64,000 bases of DNA from the NCBI RefSeq assembly GCF_000022025.1, contig NC_011879.1, positions 310,001-374,000 on the forward strand. Direction: 5' to 3'. The position numbers and the translations under genes were made by a program. Within the stretch, counting starts at the first letter, position 1; each line of letters begins with the position of its first letter. Under the pieces are notes generated by a model that did no database searches, was not told the origin of the DNA, and worked only from the letters and a program-made list of their open reading frames with translations. This document shows, one piece after another, positions 21,747 through 29,887 of the stretch. The DNA is from Pseudarthrobacter chlorophenolicus A6 (lineage in GTDB: Bacteria; Actinomycetota; Actinomycetes; Actinomycetales; Micrococcaceae).

Positions 21747-24700
21747 ATGGAAGAGATCTCAAACCAAACCGATCAGGACACCGGCGTGCAGGCAGACGGG
21801 GGCGCGACGCAGCCCTCCGGTCCGGCCGCAGCCGACACCAATGACCTCACCAGCCTCAACGTGCTGGATCCCAACTTCACCGGCCTGCCACCGTGGGAGG
21901 CGTCGGACTACGCCTCCAGCATCACCGGCTCCGGTGCCTTCAAGCTGATGGACTCCGGCGTCGCGCCGCTGGTCGCGGCCGCCCGCGGCTACACCCGCAT
22001 CGACAAGACCAACTACACCGAGATGGCCCGCAAGATGCAGGTGGTCGGCAACTCCGGCCAGGGCAAGCGGTTCAAGCGGACCCTCTCGGCGCCCGGCAAA
22101 GACGGCATGGTCATGCCGTGGTACTCCCTGGCCGGCATCATGAAGGCCAAGCGCGAGGGTGAGCGCCCCGTTCCCCACACCTACCAGGTCCGCCCCGAGT
22201 TCCCGGAGAACAACGAGGCCGGAAAGCCGCTGAAATACGAGTTCGTTTCCAACGTCGGCACCCCGCTGGACCTGCACCCGGCCATCCCGACCGACTGGAT
22301 CGACACCACCCCGGTTGTCATGTTCGCCGAAGGGATGCTCAAGGGCGACTCTGCCCTGTCCGCCTACCTGGTCCACAACGGCATCACCTACTCGGAGCTC
22401 CGCTCTGAAGGGGTCGAGAACCCGGTCGCGAAGCTGCGCGAGCTCCTCGAACGCATCCCCCACGATGAGCGCGTCCTGATCGTTTCCATCGGCGGCGTCT
22501 ACAACGCCTCCGGCAACGCGGTGGACTGGCGCGAAATCACCCTGAAGGACCGCATCGGCTGGATCGCGTTCGACGCCGACATTGCGATCAACCCCGCAGT
22601 GCACGCCGCCGCGAACAAGCTCTCGACACAGCTGTTCGAGAAGTCCAAGATGGCCGAGGTCCTGTACCTGAACCCTCAGGTCACCACCGGTGATGACGGG
22701 TCCACCACCAAGGACGGTGTGGATGACTTCCTGGCCAAGCGGGGCAACTGGGCCGCCCTGATCAACCAGCTCGACGACGTCATGCCTGATGCTCCGGCCA
22801 AAAACGCCGAAGACAAGGCCGGCAACTGGCGTGTCGGCAAGACAGGGCAGTTCGTCGAGGAGTGCGTGGCGCTGAACACCGGCGCCGGCGGCACCATCGG
22901 TGAATACCGGTGGGAGAAGCGCGTCGAAATCGGCGGCCGCGTCGTGGCCCTGGAAGCCCGCCGCCAGCCCACCGACCAGGAACTGAAGACCGGCATCTTC
23001 AACCCGAACGTCAAGTACGAGGACATCGACGACGCCCAGGTCGAAATCGAAGTGTCCTGGCACCTGAACGGCCGCGACTTCACCGCCACCGTCACCGGCC
23101 CCGAATCCATCCTGGGCTACCGGCCCGAGGAATGGGACCGGAAGAAAGCCTCCGTGCCCCGCGAACTGCTGCTGCACCCGGAATGGCCCCCGCGCGGAGC
23201 CAAGGGCGAATCCTGGCTGTCGGCGATCAAGGCCAACCGGCCCGAGGATGTGGCGTTCAAGACCCGCTGGATGCAGATGGGCTGGGTCCCCGTCCAGGAC
23301 GGCGACCCGGTATTCCTCATCGGCGACCAGATTGTCGGGGACGTCGAAGCCAACACCTCCGTCCTGCCCGGGATCAGCTCCCGGGAGATCGACGTCATCC
23401 AGAAATACGGCGTCGGAGAGAACATCAGCGGCGACTTCGATGACGATGACTTCCGTGCTGAAGCCAGGAAGAACTTCCGGGCCATCATGGACACCTACAT
23501 CCACTCCAAGGCCTGGACTGACCTGTCCACCGCCACGGTGGTCCTGGCCGGCGCGCTGCGCCCGGTCATCCCGATCCGCCCCAAGGCGACCATCTACGTG
23601 TGGGGACCCAAGGGCAAGGGCAAGTCCTGGACTGCCGAGTGCATGATGCACTTCTGGGCCCGGCACCGCGGTGACTGGCACGAAGAGCTGCCGGGTTCGG
23701 CCAAGGACACGGCCGCGGCCATGGAGAACGCCGTCGCGCGCACCCCCATCTGGGTGATCGATGACCTGGCACCCTCCGCGGTCCGCCGCCAGGCGGAGCA
23801 GGAAGACGCCAAACTGGCCGACATCACCCGCGCCATCTTCAACAACGCCACGAAGCTGCGCATGAACGCTGACATGACGGTGAAGAAGTCCAACAAGCCG
23901 ATGACCCAGCTGATCATGACCGCCGAGAACGAACTCAGCACCCCCTCGGCGAAGGAACGGCTCATCCCGCTCTACGTCGGCAAGGGCAAGCTGAACCCGG
24001 AGAAGGCGCCCACGGACGCCCTGAACGACATTGCCCGGGACAAGGGCACGCCGGCCCGCTTCACGGCCCAGGTCATCAAGTACATCCGCTACGCTGCAGC
24101 GACCCACCCGGGCGGCTGGGCCGCGTACGTGACCTCCATGGAGGCTGCCCGCGCCCGCCTGAAGGAACAGATCAGCGGCCTGATGAAGAAGATGGGTGCG
24201 GCCTCCGGGTCCCTGGAACGCACCTCGACCCTCGCAGCGGACGTCATGCTGACGTTCTACCTGCTGGAGAACCTGGCCCGTGAACTGGACATGGGTGCCG
24301 ACTTTGCCAAGCAGTTCCGCGTCAACGCCGAGATGTCCATGTCCGTGATCCAGCTGGTCACCAACGCCCACGCCGAAAACCAGCAGGCCGCCCCCGGCAT
24401 CTCCCTGGTCAAGGCACTGGCAGCCCTGCTCGCCTCCGGCCACGCCCACGTGATCTCAGGGGACGACCCGGCACGGCCCCCGATCGAAGGCACTGAGCAG
24501 AACGAAGCCATGGTCAACAGCCGGCTCGGCTGGGTGGTCGGCGGCGGCGATGGCAGCCTGCGGCCGGCAGGAACGAACATCGGCACCGTCGTTACCGTGA
24601 TGGACAACAACCGGGAGCCGCAGAAGGTCGTGCTGTTCTCCTCGGAGACGGCCTTCAGCGCCGCGCAGAAGGCATACCCCTCCCTGATCCAGTTCGGGCA

Positions 24701-24899
24701 GGGGCCGACGGCAGCCTGGTCCAGCGTGTGGGATGAGAACCTGAACCCGCCCTACATCACCCGGATCAAGAACGGCCGCGGAACGCTGCTGGCGCCCTGG
24801 CGGAAGGGCAAGATCACCGGCATCCCCATCGCTGTCTCGCGACTGATCGACGGCGGCCTGTCCATCGAAGACCTGCCCGAGGCAAGCAACGAGGACTGA
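21747..24899 (+). CDS. Primase/helicase-like replication protein
   Basis: 1050 residues. Residues ~175-340 resemble the TOPRIM-like DUF3854 region found in mobile-element primases (FAEGMLKGDSALSAYLV, GWIAFDADIAINPAVHAA, KDGVDDFLAKRG). The C-terminal half carries a DUF927/SF3-type P-loop ATPase: YVWGPKGKGKSWTA at ~617 (Walker A) and IWVIDDLAPSA at ~668 (Walker B). It probably unwinds and primes the element's DNA. The gene sits directly beside the 0.7 kb candidate origin and has a class B promoter. Exact family membership is uncertain. Confidence 0.75.
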   Translation: MEEISNQTDQDTGVQADGGATQPSGPAAADTNDLTSLNVLDPNFTGLPPWEASDYASSITGSGAFKLMDSGVAPLVAAARGYTRIDKTNYTEMARKMQVVGNSGQGKRFKRTLSAPGKDGMVMPWYSLAGIMKAKREGERPVPHTYQVRPEFPENNEAGKPLKYEFVSNVGTPLDLHPAIPTDWIDTTPVVMFAEGMLKGDSALSAYLVHNGITYSELRSEGVENPVAKLRELLERIPHDERVLIVSIGGVYNASGNAVDWREITLKDRIGWIAFDADIAINPAVHAAANKLSTQLFEKSKMAEVLYLNPQVTTGDDGSTTKDGVDDFLAKRGNWAALINQLDDVMPDAPAKNAEDKAGNWRVGKTGQFVEECVALNTGAGGTIGEYRWEKRVEIGGRVVALEARRQPTDQELKTGIFNPNVKYEDIDDAQVEIEVSWHLNGRDFTATVTGPESILGYRPEEWDRKKASVPRELLLHPEWPPRGAKGESWLSAIKANRPEDVAFKTRWMQMGWVPVQDGDPVFLIGDQIVGDVEANTSVLPGISSREIDVIQKYGVGENISGDFDDDDFRAEARKNFRAIMDTYIHSKAWTDLSTATVVLAGALRPVIPIRPKATIYVWGPKGKGKSWTAECMMHFWARHRGDWHEELPGSAKDTAAAMENAVARTPIWVIDDLAPSAVRRQAEQEDAKLADITRAIFNNATKLRMNADMTVKKSNKPMTQLIMTAENELSTPSAKERLIPLYVGKGKLNPEKAPTDALNDIARDKGTPARFTAQVIKYIRYAAATHPGGWAAYVTSMEAARARLKEQISGLMKKMGAASGSLERTSTLAADVMLTFYLLENLARELDMGADFAKQFRVNAEMSMSVIQLVTNAHAENQQAAPGISLVKALAALLASGHAHVISGDDPARPPIEGTEQNEAMVNSRLGWVVGGGDGSLRPAGTNIGTVVTVMDNNREPQKVVLFSSETAFSAAQKAYPSLIQFGQGPTAAWSSVWDENLNPPYITRIKNGRGTLLAPWRKGKITGIPIAVSRLIDGGLSIEDLPEASNED

Positions 24900-24917
24900 C
24901 ACCTTCCCAAGCAGGAC

Positions 24918-24945
24918 AAAAGCCCCGTCGAATGGCGGGGCTTTT
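24918..24945 (+). terminator. Intrinsic terminator
   Basis: AAAAGCCCCG, 8-nt loop, CGGGGCTTTT, 18 bp after the replication gene stop. Confidence 0.85.
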
Positions 24946-25577
24946 GCTTTGCCCAAGGGCCGATAAGTCTGGCGGTGCGGCATCCGGGAAGTAAATCAAT
25001 GTCCTTCAGGACCTCGAGGTGAAGAATTGTGGAACCTGTGCAGAGATGGCCCAACAAGCAAAAAGGCCCCCGTTTGGGAGCCATGTGATAACCATCGTCT
25101 CTGGAGGCCGGAATATCGTTCCTCAGGTTATCACATGAGTTAAAGCGGACGTCTCTCACCAATTCAATCGCTCGACCGTATCCGGTCGTTCAAACGTTCG
25201 GGAACCGACCGCCGGTAGGGTGGCGAAACGGCCCTGCATCCCAACGCTGGTGCGGATTTTGCATCGCCCGGGACCCTCACTCGACCAAAACGACCTGGGA
25301 GGGGACACCTATATGGAAGGGGAAGTGTATTAACTAAGAGGAGGGGGCCCTCTAGGAAGAGAGAACAGGGGGCCCCTTATATATATCTCTATTTCTGGTC
25401 GTTTAAGTAGAGTAGTAGTAGTAGGGGCCCTATATTCCCCGGTATTCCGCGGATTTTCCCACTCGACCAGGTGGTCGTTTTGTGGTCGTTCGGTGGGAGT
25501 GGCCGGCAGGGTCGGAATTTCTTCTGCAACACCCGGTTTCATGTCGAATAGCGACACCCGTGGGCGGGTGTAACGCA
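24946..25577. other. Candidate replication origin / repeat-rich intergenic region
   Basis: A gene-free stretch between the replication protein and the nuclease. It holds a 12-bp inverted repeat (25082-25137), several TGGTCGTT/CGACCA copies (25172-25190, 25281-25295, 25396-25404, 25463-25490), three GGGGCCC palindromes (about 25344, 25370, 25424) and an AT-rich tract (TTATATATATCTC, about 25376-25415). This is the composition of an iteron-type origin with an unwinding element. oriT is an alternative. The frames present on either strand look like chance. Confidence 0.6.
25082..25137. repeat. 12-bp inverted repeat
   Basis: CATGTGATAACC (25082-25093) and GGTTATCACATG (25126-25137), perfect arms with a 32-nt spacer. 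The arms contain TTATCACA, one base short of a DnaA-box-like sequence. Possibly a binding site or cruciform in the origin. Confidence 0.65.
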
Positions 25578-25578
25578 T
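25555..25578 (+). promoter_or_regulatory. Class B element promoter
   Basis: CACCCGT (25555-25561), 11 nt, AACGCAT, then AG and 7 nt to ATG 25588. The CACCCG / CGGGTG arms around it form a short inverted repeat. Confidence 0.65.
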
Positions 25579-25587
25579 AGAAATTCC

Positions 25588-27435
25588 ATGAACCAGACCA
25601 CCCCGCTGCTCCACGACAAGCTCGCCTGGGACGGTAAGAAGCTCGTCGTTACCGACGACGCCGTGATCAACAAGATCCGGCGCAAGGCGCTTTCCCCGTC
25701 CACCTCCAAGTCGATGCAGTCATGCGCCGCGCGCTGGGTGGGGGAGCGGCTGTTGCGCAGCGAGGACGAGGACCCGTTCGCTCCCGCACCGCTGGGGACC
25801 AGCGCCCACTCCGTCATGGAGGACATGTACGACGAGGACGTCTACGAACGCCACGAGCGCAGCCTGGCCCTGGCCGAGGCGCTGACCGTCAGGGACGCGG
25901 ACATCATGTGGCCGGACATCGAGAGCGAACCGGACAGTGTGCGGGCGATGGTCCGGCTCAACCGCCGGCGCTGGATCGAAGAGGTCAAAATCGCTTACGA
26001 AGGCATCTTCGTCATCGAGGACCCGAAGACCATCGAGGTCCACTCCCGCGAAATGCAGATCGACGGGCTGACCATCAACGGCGTGCCGACCAACGGCTTC
26101 ATCGACCGGGTCCGGTACGGGGTCAACAAACGCGGCAAAGAGGGCCTCATTCCGGAGGACTACAAAACCGGGAAGGTAGGCAACACCCGGTTCGGTGACG
26201 ACCACGGGGACCAGCTGCGCATCTACGCGGCAGCCCTGAAAGAGAAGACCGGGGAAACGCCGGTAGCCGCCACGGTGCTCTACACGAAGTTCGGCAAGGC
26301 CCGGGACGTGGACCTGAGCCCGGCCGCCATGTCCAAGACGCTGAAGACCTACGAGCTGTCCTGGAAGCGGCACAACCGGTACATGGAGACCCACGAGTTC
26401 CCGACCAAGGTCTCGGCCCTGTGCGGCTGGTGCCCGCTGATCAACGCCTGCCCCGTAGCCAAGGAGGAAGGCAAGAAGGTCTCCGAGAAGGTCGCCGACC
26501 AGATGTTCTCCTCCACTGACCTCGGCATCCCTGCCCTGCGTCCCGGTGCCTCAGTCGCCGCCATGGCCTCCACCGAGGACACCATCGTCGAACACCACGG
26601 CCAGGACATCACCTTCTTCATGCCGGATCCGTTCAGCTACGGAATCCCCGATGAGCAGCTCGAAGCCGTGGAGAGGGCATCAGAGCTTGCCGCACACATG
26701 TATGCCAGCGGGGAGAACCCGATCACATCTCTGGACAAGGACCATGGAATGGCAAAAATCACGGAAGACAAGGTCTGGGTGCCGTACACCGTCGAAGGTG
26801 AACTGAACCCGAACTCCTACGCTGCGATGGGTGTCTTCGGCACCGCGGAACTCGCTGTCGAAGCACTCCACCGGGCCGGACTGGCCATCAACGGCTCGAA
26901 CGTCAAGGCGCTGGCCGCCACGTTCCAGCACATCGTCGCCGAGGCACAGGAAAGCTGGACTGGTTCCACGTCTGCCTCCGACGGTGCCAACTCCCGGATG
27001 CGCGGTGCCCTCCGCACTGTTCTGGCCACGTTGCCGATGCCGTTCGGCGAGGACGAAGCCGCCTGGGATGGATGGGTCGTTGCGGCCGTCCGCCGCTGCA
27101 AGTCCATCACCGCCGTCGCGCTGGCGCTGTTCGCCGACGAGCGTCCCGAAACCCCGTGGACCGCCCTGGCCGGTGTCGCCGCGGAAGCTGCTCCCGCCGC
27201 GTCTGCCCCGGCACCGAAGGAGGCAGCCAAGGCTGCCCTCAAGGCACCTGTGAAGGCAGAACCGGCTGCTGATGAAGCCGCTGCCGACACCGCGGAAGCC
27301 GCCGTCGAAGCTCCCGCACCGGCATCCGAGCCCAAGCGCGTCATCCGCAAGGCCGCGTCCAAGCCCGCACCCGCGGACGACCTCGACTTCGTGCCGGACG
27401 ACTTCGCCGCCGACGCAGACGTCTTCGTCGGCTAA
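25588..27435 (+). CDS. RecB/Cas4-type PD-(D/E)XK nuclease with Fe-S cysteines
   Basis: 615 residues. The N-terminal ~300 form a RecB-family nuclease: LSPSTSKSMQSCAARW at the start, GTSAHSVMEDMY, then GFIDRVRYG and IPEDYKTGKVG carrying the D and E-x-K residues, followed by DQLRIYAAAL. One Cys near residue 47 plus C-GWC-PLINAC at ~280 would hold a 4Fe-4S cluster as in AddB/Cas4. The C-terminal ~200 residues have an unknown domain and an Ala/Pro/Lys tail. It likely processes DNA ends in element replication or recombination, with the protein at 27475. Confidence 0.8.
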   Translation: MNQTTPLLHDKLAWDGKKLVVTDDAVINKIRRKALSPSTSKSMQSCAARWVGERLLRSEDEDPFAPAPLGTSAHSVMEDMYDEDVYERHERSLALAEALTVRDADIMWPDIESEPDSVRAMVRLNRRRWIEEVKIAYEGIFVIEDPKTIEVHSREMQIDGLTINGVPTNGFIDRVRYGVNKRGKEGLIPEDYKTGKVGNTRFGDDHGDQLRIYAAALKEKTGETPVAATVLYTKFGKARDVDLSPAAMSKTLKTYELSWKRHNRYMETHEFPTKVSALCGWCPLINACPVAKEEGKKVSEKVADQMFSSTDLGIPALRPGASVAAMASTEDTIVEHHGQDITFFMPDPFSYGIPDEQLEAVERASELAAHMYASGENPITSLDKDHGMAKITEDKVWVPYTVEGELNPNSYAAMGVFGTAELAVEALHRAGLAINGSNVKALAATFQHIVAEAQESWTGSTSASDGANSRMRGALRTVLATLPMPFGEDEAAWDGWVVAAVRRCKSITAVALALFADERPETPWTALAGVAAEAAPAASAPAPKEAAKAALKAPVKAEPAADEAAADTAEAAVEAPAPASEPKRVIRKAASKPAPADDLDFVPDDFAADADVFVG

Positions 27436-27474
27436 CCCACCACCCTCCGCCCTAAACCACGAAAGCAGGACACC

Positions 27475-28002
27475 ATGCCCCTGGACACCAAAGAACGCAA
27501 TGACATCATCCTCGGCGCCGTCTCCATGACCGGCCCGATTGCCGAAGGCCAGACCCGGAGCGAATGGGATTCGCAGCTGAAGGAGAACGCCAAGTCGCTC
27601 GCCCTGATGCTGAACGACAACTCCGACGTCGCCCGCACCATCAACATGCTCTCCGAATGCAAGAACTTCGTCGGCACCATCCTGGGTGTCCAGAAGGAAG
27701 CCTCCTCGACGCGTGGTTTCGTGGCCATCAAGACGACCGAGTCGAAGTTCGCCCCGGACGGCATCGAGACTGTCCGCACCGAGCGCACCGATTCTTCCGC
27801 CGAGGTCAAGGCGTTCGCCTCCCGCCTGCGCACCGAACTCACCGGCCACCGCGTGCTCATGTGGGTCGAGATGCAGGAGATCAAGAACAGCGCCGGCCAG
27901 AAGGTCCGCATCCTCCAGCACGTCCAGGACCTGGGTCCGGACCCCGACTTCGACCCCGAAGAGGGCAAGCGCATCACCATCGAAAAGATGACCAAGAAGT
28001 AG
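27475..28002 (+). CDS. Unknown 175-aa protein, possible ssDNA-binding OB fold
   Basis: Follows the nuclease gene by 39 bp. The beta-rich centre (NFVGTILGVQKEAS, GFVAIKTTESKF, HRVLMWVEMQEIKN, VRILQHVQDLG) would suit an OB fold, and it may be the nuclease partner or a recombination mediator. The C-terminus is acidic then Lys-rich. Family not recognised; OB fold is a guess. Confidence 0.55.
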   Translation: MPLDTKERNDIILGAVSMTGPIAEGQTRSEWDSQLKENAKSLALMLNDNSDVARTINMLSECKNFVGTILGVQKEASSTRGFVAIKTTESKFAPDGIETVRTERTDSSAEVKAFASRLRTELTGHRVLMWVEMQEIKNSAGQKVRILQHVQDLGPDPDFDPEEGKRITIEKMTKK

Positions 28003-28026
28003 CGCCCGTACTCTTCCACAGCCCCA

Positions 28027-28063
28027 AAGCCCTTGTCTCCGGAAACGGCGGCAGGGGCTTTGT
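28027..28063 (+). terminator. Hairpin after 28002
   Basis: AAAGCCCTTG / CAGGGGCTTT with a ~16-nt loop containing a CCGGAAACGG mini-stem. No T-tract. Confidence 0.45.
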
Positions 28064-28089
28064 GGCGGGACGGCCGCCGCCGGATTGTC

Positions 28090-28096
28090 TACGCAT
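28090..28096 (+). promoter_or_regulatory. Class C box TCTACGCATGT
   Basis: GTCTACGCATGT, ~80 nt before the GTG start at 28177. An in-frame leader ORF could start at the ATG inside the box but overlaps the gene out of frame. Confidence 0.5.
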
Positions 28097-28176
28097 GTTC
28101 CTCATTGACCGCATCTGTACCCGCGGGACCGGCATTCCGATGCTCGGGGCCGCACGCAAGAAGGAGCACGAACACC

Positions 28177-28800
28177 GTGACCACCACGCCTTACGAGACC
28201 GACCGCTACCAGCCGTCCGGCTACTCGGACTCCGATGAGAGCTACCTGAACCCTGGTGCGGCCATCGACGCCGAGCTCAGCGGCGAGCAGGAAGCCGACG
28301 AGCTGGACACCATCGACACCGTCGACGAGGACGACAGTACAGACGAAGGCGGCGCCGGCTCCAAGGCCAAGGCTTCCACCAAGCCGTCCCGTGGCCTGTT
28401 CCGCCGCGTCGCCGCGAAGACCATCGAAGTCCAGGGCGCATCGGACACTGTCCGGGCCCTCGCCGCAGCCCAGGTGGGCGGTTCCGAGGATGTCGTGGAA
28501 CTGGTCGCCTCGATCATGTCAGCCGGCCGCAGCTCCACGTCGCCGCTGACCGACATCGAGACGATCCAGGCTGCCATCAGGGACGAGCCCTGGTCTGTGG
28601 GTATCACCGCCACCGCGCTGGGCCGGGCCCGGCTCAAGAGCATCTGGACCCTCCTGCACACCCTCGGCGCCGTCGGAACCCCCGCCCCGCCGGCGTCCGA
28701 CGCCAAGGCAGGCCTCGCAGTCGCGAAGGCTGTCAACGGGCTCTCCGAAGACAACCAGCTGGAGCTCGTCGCTTCCGCTGAGCTGCTCAAGCGCTCCTAA
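28177..28800 (+). CDS. Unknown 207-aa acidic protein of the transfer operon
   Basis: GTG 28177 with AAGGAG nine bases upstream. The first ~60 residues are very acidic and disordered (DELDTIDTVDEDDSTDEGG), the rest helical (DTVRALAAAQVGGSEDVVEL, LSEDNQLELVASAELLK). No transmembrane helix. It leads the run 28177-32389 with VirB8- and VirB4-like genes, so a cytoplasmic accessory of the secretion system is likely. Not recognised. Confidence 0.65.
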   Translation: MTTTPYETDRYQPSGYSDSDESYLNPGAAIDAELSGEQEADELDTIDTVDEDDSTDEGGAGSKAKASTKPSRGLFRRVAAKTIEVQGASDTVRALAAAQVGGSEDVVELVASIMSAGRSSTSPLTDIETIQAAIRDEPWSVGITATALGRARLKSIWTLLHTLGAVGTPAPPASDAKAGLAVAKAVNGLSEDNQLELVASAELLKRS

Positions 28801-28820
28801 CCACTTTTCTACGAAGGACG

Positions 28821-29885
28821 ATGATGGCCCGCAACGCCAAACGCAACAACCAGACGGACGACTTCTGGGCCCATGAGGCCGAGGAGCTGCCCCGCGCCGA
28901 CGTTGGAATGGTGACCACCTACGCCAAACGGCAAAAGTTCTTCAAGGCCTGGGTCATTACCAGCCTCGTGCTGCTTCCGATCGCGTTGCTGGCCATCATC
29001 TCCTTCATGCCGAAGTTCCTCGAAAAGCCCTACGTCGCACCGCCTGTGAACAACCAGCTGGACTCGCCGACGAAGCCTGTCGCCATGCAGACCGTCAAGG
29101 ACTGGCTGGCCAAGGCCCCCTCTCCGCTGCCCGGTGGCCAGATCCTCTCCTGGGACGGGGTGCAGATCCAAGCCGAGCCAAAGTCAGAGACTGACCCGAA
29201 CACCAACCAGGTCAAAGAAACCCAGGGTCTGCAGCTGCACACCATGACGCTGGTCAGCCCCTCCGGGTCGTTCTTCACCACGCAGGTCCAGGTCGGCTAC
29301 TCGCCGGTCCGCGGTGCCAAGGTCATTGGTGAGCCGACCCTGATCCCGCGCGCCCCCGACGACAAGCAGACCTGGCCGAACCTGAAAGCGTGGCCGAACC
29401 TGGTCAACGTCTCCAAGACCGAAGGCATCGAGCAGGCCGTCAACGCCTGGGCCAAAGCCTTCACCTCAGGGGACCCCGACGCGCTCCGGCTCAACGTCGG
29501 CGACACCGGCGCCAACCGCTCCTACATCCCACTCGTCCAGGTCACCGCCTCCGATGTCCGGGTCGGCGACGTCGCCTCACAGAAGCCGGCCAAGGACGCA
29601 CCCTCCGATAAGAAGCCCTCCCAGGTCGTCGCACAGGTTTCCTTCGCCGTTTCCTGGCAGAGCAGCCCGATCGGCCGCGGCGAAACCCCGTCCCGCGTCA
29701 CCTACGACGTCCTCATTGAACAGGCCGACACCCCGTCCCCAAAGGTCGTGGCCTGGGGCGGCGCCGGCACCGGCGAGTCGCTGACTCCGTTCATGAACGC
29801 CGTTGAAGGCCGCAAAATCACCGTCGGCGGCATCGAGAAGGCTGTCCCCACCGAGAACGCCGCAGCAGCAGCTGCAGGAAAGTAG
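28821..29885 (+). CDS. TcpC/VirB8-like conjugal transfer protein
   Basis: 354 residues: a ~40-residue cytoplasmic N-terminus, one transmembrane helix (~42-64, FFKAWVITSLVLLPIALLAI), and an extracytoplasmic region with two NTF2-like halves (AVNAWAKAFTSGDPDALRL is the typical motif). This matches the TcpC/VirB8 architecture of Gram-positive T4SS. It lies 2 bp before the VirB4-like gene. It would form part of the wall-facing channel scaffold. Confidence 0.75.
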   Translation: MMARNAKRNNQTDDFWAHEAEELPRADVGMVTTYAKRQKFFKAWVITSLVLLPIALLAIISFMPKFLEKPYVAPPVNNQLDSPTKPVAMQTVKDWLAKAPSPLPGGQILSWDGVQIQAEPKSETDPNTNQVKETQGLQLHTMTLVSPSGSFFTTQVQVGYSPVRGAKVIGEPTLIPRAPDDKQTWPNLKAWPNLVNVSKTEGIEQAVNAWAKAFTSGDPDALRLNVGDTGANRSYIPLVQVTASDVRVGDVASQKPAKDAPSDKKPSQVVAQVSFAVSWQSSPIGRGETPSRVTYDVLIEQADTPSPKVVAWGGAGTGESLTPFMNAVEGRKITVGGIEKAVPTENAAAAAAGK

Positions 29886-29887
29886 AC

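Noticed and set aside
21759..24449. 896-codon open frame antisense to the replication gene
   Set aside because: High-GC shadow frame: no ribosome site, low-complexity Gly/Val/Asp/His composition, and the sense strand encodes a recognisable Walker ATPase.
25330..25614. 94-codon minus-strand frame in the origin-like region
   Set aside because: Runs through repeats and the class B promoter, lacks a ribosome site and has biased composition.
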